Below, piece by piece: positions 60,576 to 64,000 of a stretch of 64,000 nucleotides of DNA (position 1 is its first letter; every line of letters starts with the position of its first letter). Origin of the DNA: Bin87 sp034423575 (GTDB lineage Bacteria; Chloroflexota; Dehalococcoidia; Lucifugimonadales; UBA3495); NCBI GenBank assembly GCA_034423575.1, contig DAOUIF010000041.1, positions 11,619 through 75,618 on the forward strand, given 5' to 3'. A model generated the notes under the pieces. The model was not told where the DNA came from. It ran no database searches and saw only the letters and a list, made by a program, of their open reading frames with translations. A program made the translations under genes and the position numbers.

Positions 60576-62333
60576 ATGACCGAGAAGCAGAAACTGGTCG
60601 TCATTGGCAACGGCATGGCCGGCGCCCGTTTCGTGGAGGAAACGGTGATGCTCGGCGGACGGGATCGCTACGACATCACGGTGATCGGCGAGGAGACCTG
60701 CGGCAACTACAACCGCATTCTGCTGTCCAGTGTCCTGTCCGGTTCCCACGATCCCGATGACATCTTTATCAACCCCTTGAACTGGTACGCAGAGAATGGG
60801 GTTGACCTGCACGCGGGCGTTCGGGTGATCGGCGTGGACCGCAAGGGAAAGATGGCCTACGGATCCGGCGGAGTATTGATCCCTTACGACAAGCTGGTTA
60901 TCGCCACGGGGAGCAGCGCGTTCGTTCCGCCCATGGATGGGCTTTACGAAGAGGATGGGTCATACAGGGATGGGGCCTTCGTGTTCCGTACGCTGGAGGA
61001 CTGCACCCGGATTATCGAATACGCAGACAACGCCAAACGGGCGGCGGTCATCGGTGGCGGCCTGCTCGGGCTGGAAGCCGCCAGGGGCCTGATGAACCGC
61101 AGGCTCAAGGTAGACGTGATTCACCTGATGGGGTGGCTGATGGAAACCCAGCTCGATTCGATGTCGGGCCAGTTCCTGAAGCAGAGCCTGGAAGAGTTGG
61201 GTGTGACGTTCCATCTGGAAAAACTGACCACGGCGGTGCTGGGCGACGAAAAAGTCACCGGGCTGGAGTTCAAGGACGGAACTACTCTGGGCTGCGACAT
61301 GGTGGTGGTTTCCGCCGGCGTGCGGCCGAACGTGGACCTGGCGCGCATGGCCGGTTTGCACGTGCGGCGGGGGATCCTGGTGAACGACAGCATGGCCTGC
61401 CGGAACGACCAGGACATATTTGCCATCGGCGAGTGCGCAGAGCACCGCAGCCAGGTGTACGGGCTGGTGGCCCCCCTCTGGGAGCAGGCCCGTGTCCTGG
61501 CCGAGCGGCTGACCGGTCACGACGAGGATGCCCTCTACGGTGGGTCGCGGGTGTCGACCAAGCTGAAGGTCATGGGCGTCGAACTGGCGGTGGCCGGCGA
61601 CAAGGACCCGCTCGAGACCGACGACGAGGTGGTGACCTACGTCGAGCCGAATCGCAACGTATACAAGAAGGTGATCGTTCGGGAGGGCCGGGTCAAGGGA
61701 GCCATCCTGCTGGGCGACGGGCTCGCCGTCCCCAGGGTGCTCCAGGCCTTCGACAGGCAGGAACCACTGCCCGAAAACCGCTCGGAGCTGCTGTTCCCGT
61801 TGGTGGATATCCTGGCGCCCGCAGTGAACGTAGAGGACCTGCCCGACGATGCCCAGATCTGCGATTGCAACGGTGTCACCAAGGGCAAGATCCTGGCGAC
61901 CGTGAGGTCCGGCAACCGGGACGTGCAGTCGGTGTGCGCCACCACCCGAGCGGGAACCGGATGCGGTTCCTGCAAGGCCCAGGTGCAGGCGTTGGTTGAT
62001 CTGGCGGCCGACGAGATTCCGCCCGGCGATGACTGCCAGGACCACTACGTGCCCGGCATCGCCCTTACGAAACCGGAGCTTACCGGAGCCATCAAGGCGA
62101 TGAAGCTGAAGAGCGCGGCGGCGGTGATAGAGGCTCTGTCCGAGGGCGCTGCTGATGCCGGAGTGGAAGCAGACCTGGAGTCGCTCTTGCGGAACATTTG
62201 GGGAGAGGTCGAAGGGAGTGCCAGGGAAGAGCCGTTAGAGACGAGCGCGGTTTTCGCTACGGTCGCGACGTGGCTGACCGAGGATGCTCCCACGACTCCG
62301 TTCCCCGTCGGCGCCTCCCGCCGCTCTCCATGA
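60576..62333 (+). CDS. nasB: NasB/NirB-like FAD and [2Fe-2S] electron-transfer protein
   Basis: 585 residues from the ATG at 60576 with GAGGTGA eight bases upstream. FAD/NAD domains: LVVIGNGMAGARFVEE, VIGGGLLGLEAARGLM, DIFAIGECAEH. Near residue 430-480 is a BFD-type [2Fe-2S] domain (CDCNGVTKGKIL; GTGCGSCKAQVQALV). It then ends after some 90 more residues, whereas NirB continues into a siroheme/[4Fe-4S] domain. It is therefore the reductase part only, feeding electrons from NAD(P)H to NasA. The last 100 residues keep a weak trace of the next NirB block. Confidence 0.88.
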   Translation: MTEKQKLVVIGNGMAGARFVEETVMLGGRDRYDITVIGEETCGNYNRILLSSVLSGSHDPDDIFINPLNWYAENGVDLHAGVRVIGVDRKGKMAYGSGGVLIPYDKLVIATGSSAFVPPMDGLYEEDGSYRDGAFVFRTLEDCTRIIEYADNAKRAAVIGGGLLGLEAARGLMNRRLKVDVIHLMGWLMETQLDSMSGQFLKQSLEELGVTFHLEKLTTAVLGDEKVTGLEFKDGTTLGCDMVVVSAGVRPNVDLARMAGLHVRRGILVNDSMACRNDQDIFAIGECAEHRSQVYGLVAPLWEQARVLAERLTGHDEDALYGGSRVSTKLKVMGVELAVAGDKDPLETDDEVVTYVEPNRNVYKKVIVREGRVKGAILLGDGLAVPRVLQAFDRQEPLPENRSELLFPLVDILAPAVNVEDLPDDAQICDCNGVTKGKILATVRSGNRDVQSVCATTRAGTGCGSCKAQVQALVDLAADEIPPGDDCQDHYVPGIALTKPELTGAIKAMKLKSAAAVIEALSEGAADAGVEADLESLLRNIWGEVEGSAREEPLETSAVFATVATWLTEDAPTTPFPVGASRRSP

Positions 62334-62431
62334 CAGCCGATTGACGCGTAAGGCGCGCCGAACCCCATGCAGTCCCGAGGACTGGAGCTCGTTGACAGGC
62401 TGTGACCACCAAACGAACCGGAGTCGAGCAA

Positions 62432-63799
62432 ATGAGCACGCTAGGAGCCGCTTTAGAAAGCGCGAAAGCCCCACGGATCAACCTGTTCAGCCTGGACACG
62501 CCGCACATGCGGACGTTCCATCTGACCTGGTTTGCGTTTTTCCTCTGCTTTTTCGGATGGTTCGGTATCGCGCCGCTGATGGCGGTTGTGCGAGAGGACC
62601 TGCTGCTCACCAAAGCCCAGATCGGCAACACCATCATCGCCTCGGTGGCAATTACTATCGTCGCGCGCCTGGTATTTGGATGGCTGTGTGATCGCATCGG
62701 CCCGCGTTTGGCGTACAGCGGACTGCTGATCCTCGGTTCCATACCGGTGATGTGCATCGGCTTGGCCAATAGCTATGAAACCTTCCTGCTCTTCCGGTTG
62801 GCCATAGGTGTGATCGGCGCTTCCTTCGTAATCACCCAATACCACACGTCCGTCATGTTCGCGCCGAACGTCGTGGGCACCGCCAACGCCACGACCGCCG
62901 GTTGGGGCAACCTGGGCGGCGGCGTGACGCAAATCGCCATGCCCCTGGTGTTTGCCGGTGTGCTGATGTTCGGGGTGGACGAAGCGTTCGGCTGGCGTGT
63001 TGCCATGGTCATACCGGGCGCGGCGTTGCTGCTGATGGGTGTCGCGTACCTGTGCCTCACTCAGGATTCTCCGGCGGGAAACTACCGGGACCTCCGTGCC
63101 CGTGGACTGATGCCGTCGGCGGACGCCTCAAAGGGTGCGTTCTGGGAAGCGGCAAGAGACTACCGGGTCTGGGCGCTGTTCGTTATCTACGGCGCGTGCT
63201 TCGGCGTGGAGCTGACCATCAATAACATCGCGGCCCTGTACTACCACGACCGGTTCGAACTGAACCTCGCCACCGCAGGTCTGATCGCGGGTCTGTTCGG
63301 GATGATGAACATCTTCGCTCGCACTTTGGGCGGGATGTTCGGAGACAAGGCCGGCATCAAATTCGGGTTGCGGGGTCGGGTGATGTTCCTTGGGATCGTG
63401 CTGCTGTGCGAGGGTGTCGCGCTGGTGCTTTTCTCCCAGATGGCGACGCTGTTCCTGGCCGTAGGCGCGATGATCGTATTCAGCCTGTTCGTGCAGATGG
63501 CCGAGGGGGCGACCTTTTCCGTCGTGCCGTTTATCAATCGCCGGGCGCTGGGCTCGGTGGCCGGTATCGTGGGCGCTGGAGGCAATGCCGGAGCGGTGGC
63601 TTTCGGGTTCCTGTTCCGCGCGGAGAGCCTGAGCTACGCCGATGCCCTGTTCGTGGTCGGAATGGCAGTGCTGGTGGCCTCTTCCCTGGTGTTCCTGGTG
63701 CGGTTCTCCCGCGAAACCGAGCGTGCAGAACGGCGGGCGCTGGACAATGCGCTGGCCGCCAGATCAGGCGCGGTCATGGTTCCCGGCGCGGCCGACTAG
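62432..63799 (+). CDS. narK: Nitrate/nitrite MFS transporter
   Basis: 455 residues from the ATG at 62432 with GGAG eight bases upstream. Twelve hydrophobic helices; the signature FVITQYHTSVMFAPNVVGTA with the following GWGNLGGGVTQ is the nitrate-signature region of the NNP family (Arg of the first motif is replaced; see FGWLCDRIGPRLAY for the MFS loop). It imports nitrate for NasA. Third gene of the operon. A short perfect hairpin (62370-62384) lies in the gap before it. Confidence 0.9.
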   Translation: MSTLGAALESAKAPRINLFSLDTPHMRTFHLTWFAFFLCFFGWFGIAPLMAVVREDLLLTKAQIGNTIIASVAITIVARLVFGWLCDRIGPRLAYSGLLILGSIPVMCIGLANSYETFLLFRLAIGVIGASFVITQYHTSVMFAPNVVGTANATTAGWGNLGGGVTQIAMPLVFAGVLMFGVDEAFGWRVAMVIPGAALLLMGVAYLCLTQDSPAGNYRDLRARGLMPSADASKGAFWEAARDYRVWALFVIYGACFGVELTINNIAALYYHDRFELNLATAGLIAGLFGMMNIFARTLGGMFGDKAGIKFGLRGRVMFLGIVLLCEGVALVLFSQMATLFLAVGAMIVFSLFVQMAEGATFSVVPFINRRALGSVAGIVGAGGNAGAVAFGFLFRAESLSYADALFVVGMAVLVASSLVFLVRFSRETERAERRALDNALAARSGAVMVPGAAD

Positions 63800-63836
63800 A
63801 GCAAGGATTTCGGGTTGGCATGGATGGACGGGGACC

Positions 63837-63906
63837 GTCAGAATCGGGCCCCGTATCAAGTGCGGGGTCGCAATGGCAGTTTGCGGGGAAGGTGGATACG
63901 CATGAG
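63837..63906. repeat. Possible remnant of the dispersed repeat
   Basis: GTCAGAATCGGG at the left and, at the right, TTTGCGGGG with GATACGCATGAG, resemble the ends of copy 2. The middle is different (CCCCG/CGGGG hairpin). A decayed or deleted copy is likely. Confidence 0.45.
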
Positions 63907-63965
63907 CCGCGAATGGCCTTGCGAGGCCACGCATAAGCATTGGGAATAGAGTCTTGGGAATGGGA

Positions 63966-63999
63966 CACCCTCTCCCATCAAGGGAGAGGGTGCTTTTTT
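63966..63999 (+). terminator. Terminator after the nitrate operon
   Basis: CACCCTCTCCC, loop ATCAA, GGGAGAGGGTG, then CTTTTTTA: an 11-bp stem with a clear T run at the window end. It would end the nasA-nasB-narK transcript. Confidence 0.8.
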
Positions 64000-64000
64000 A

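Overview
The window is a GC-rich, densely packed bacterial chromosome segment. I place it tentatively in the Chloroflexota (Dehalococcoidia/SAR202-like). The reasons are the extracytoplasmic binding protein with a long Val/Glu/Lys stalk after its lipobox, the PaREP1-type protein beside amidases, the DUF5679 mini-protein, the DUF1800 + NHL pair, and an archaeal-style siroheme decarboxylase in a heme operon. No rRNA or tRNA gene was found, so the placement rests on gene content only.

Layout. 1-3110: the end of a B12-type radical SAM enzyme, then a DUF1800/NHL pair. 3262-8670: a CMD-family protein, an RraA-like protein and a three-gene glycine-betaine ABC transporter whose binding protein has its own strong promoter and a palindromic operator. 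8768-18143: housekeeping and metabolism (tgt, TauE-type exporter, aroB, aroK, pcm, enoyl-CoA hydratase, ilvD, an alcohol dehydrogenase). 18310-21031: nickel superoxide dismutase and recQ, converging on one shared hairpin. 21203-31155: a C5 tetrapyrrole cluster (hemL, hemB, cobA-hemD, hemC, hemA, precorrin-2 dehydrogenase, a fused AhbA/AhbB) interrupted by a HicAB pair, and ending in a MerR-type regulator. 31441-35448: a cyclase, a zinc-ribbon mini-protein, fmt, a small self-contained transcription unit and rpsP-khpA-rimM. 35462-38336: moaE/moaD and a Septu-like ptuA/ptuB defence pair. 38385-45778: an amidase operon, nhaA, a DRTGG protein, a pentapeptide-repeat protein and a SelW-like selenoprotein read through an in-frame UGA. 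45922-49553: two MaoC-fold proteins, a TPP enzyme and an aldolase. 49622-57996: a seven-gene oligopeptide ABC operon with two paralogous binding proteins. 58430-63799: a nitrate assimilation operon (nasA, nasB-like, narK) preceded by eight repeats in an exact 11-bp register.

How the parts connect. MoaD/MoaE would supply molybdopterin for the nitrate reductase. The tetrapyrrole cluster runs from glutamyl-tRNA to precorrin-2, sirohydrochlorin and, through the Lrp-type decarboxylase, to didecarboxysiroheme, which suggests heme made by the siroheme-dependent route. Two families of palindromic intergenic repeats are scattered through the window. The main one has six fairly complete copies in two size classes (about 110 and 90 bp), mostly sitting just 3' of a stop codon. 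Repeats supply the stop codon of one gene and the start codon of another.

Most notable: the UGA-containing SelW gene (45461-45778), the 11-bp operator array (58296-58377), the isolated small transcription unit (33937-34272), the Septu-like pair (36259-38336) and the repeat family.
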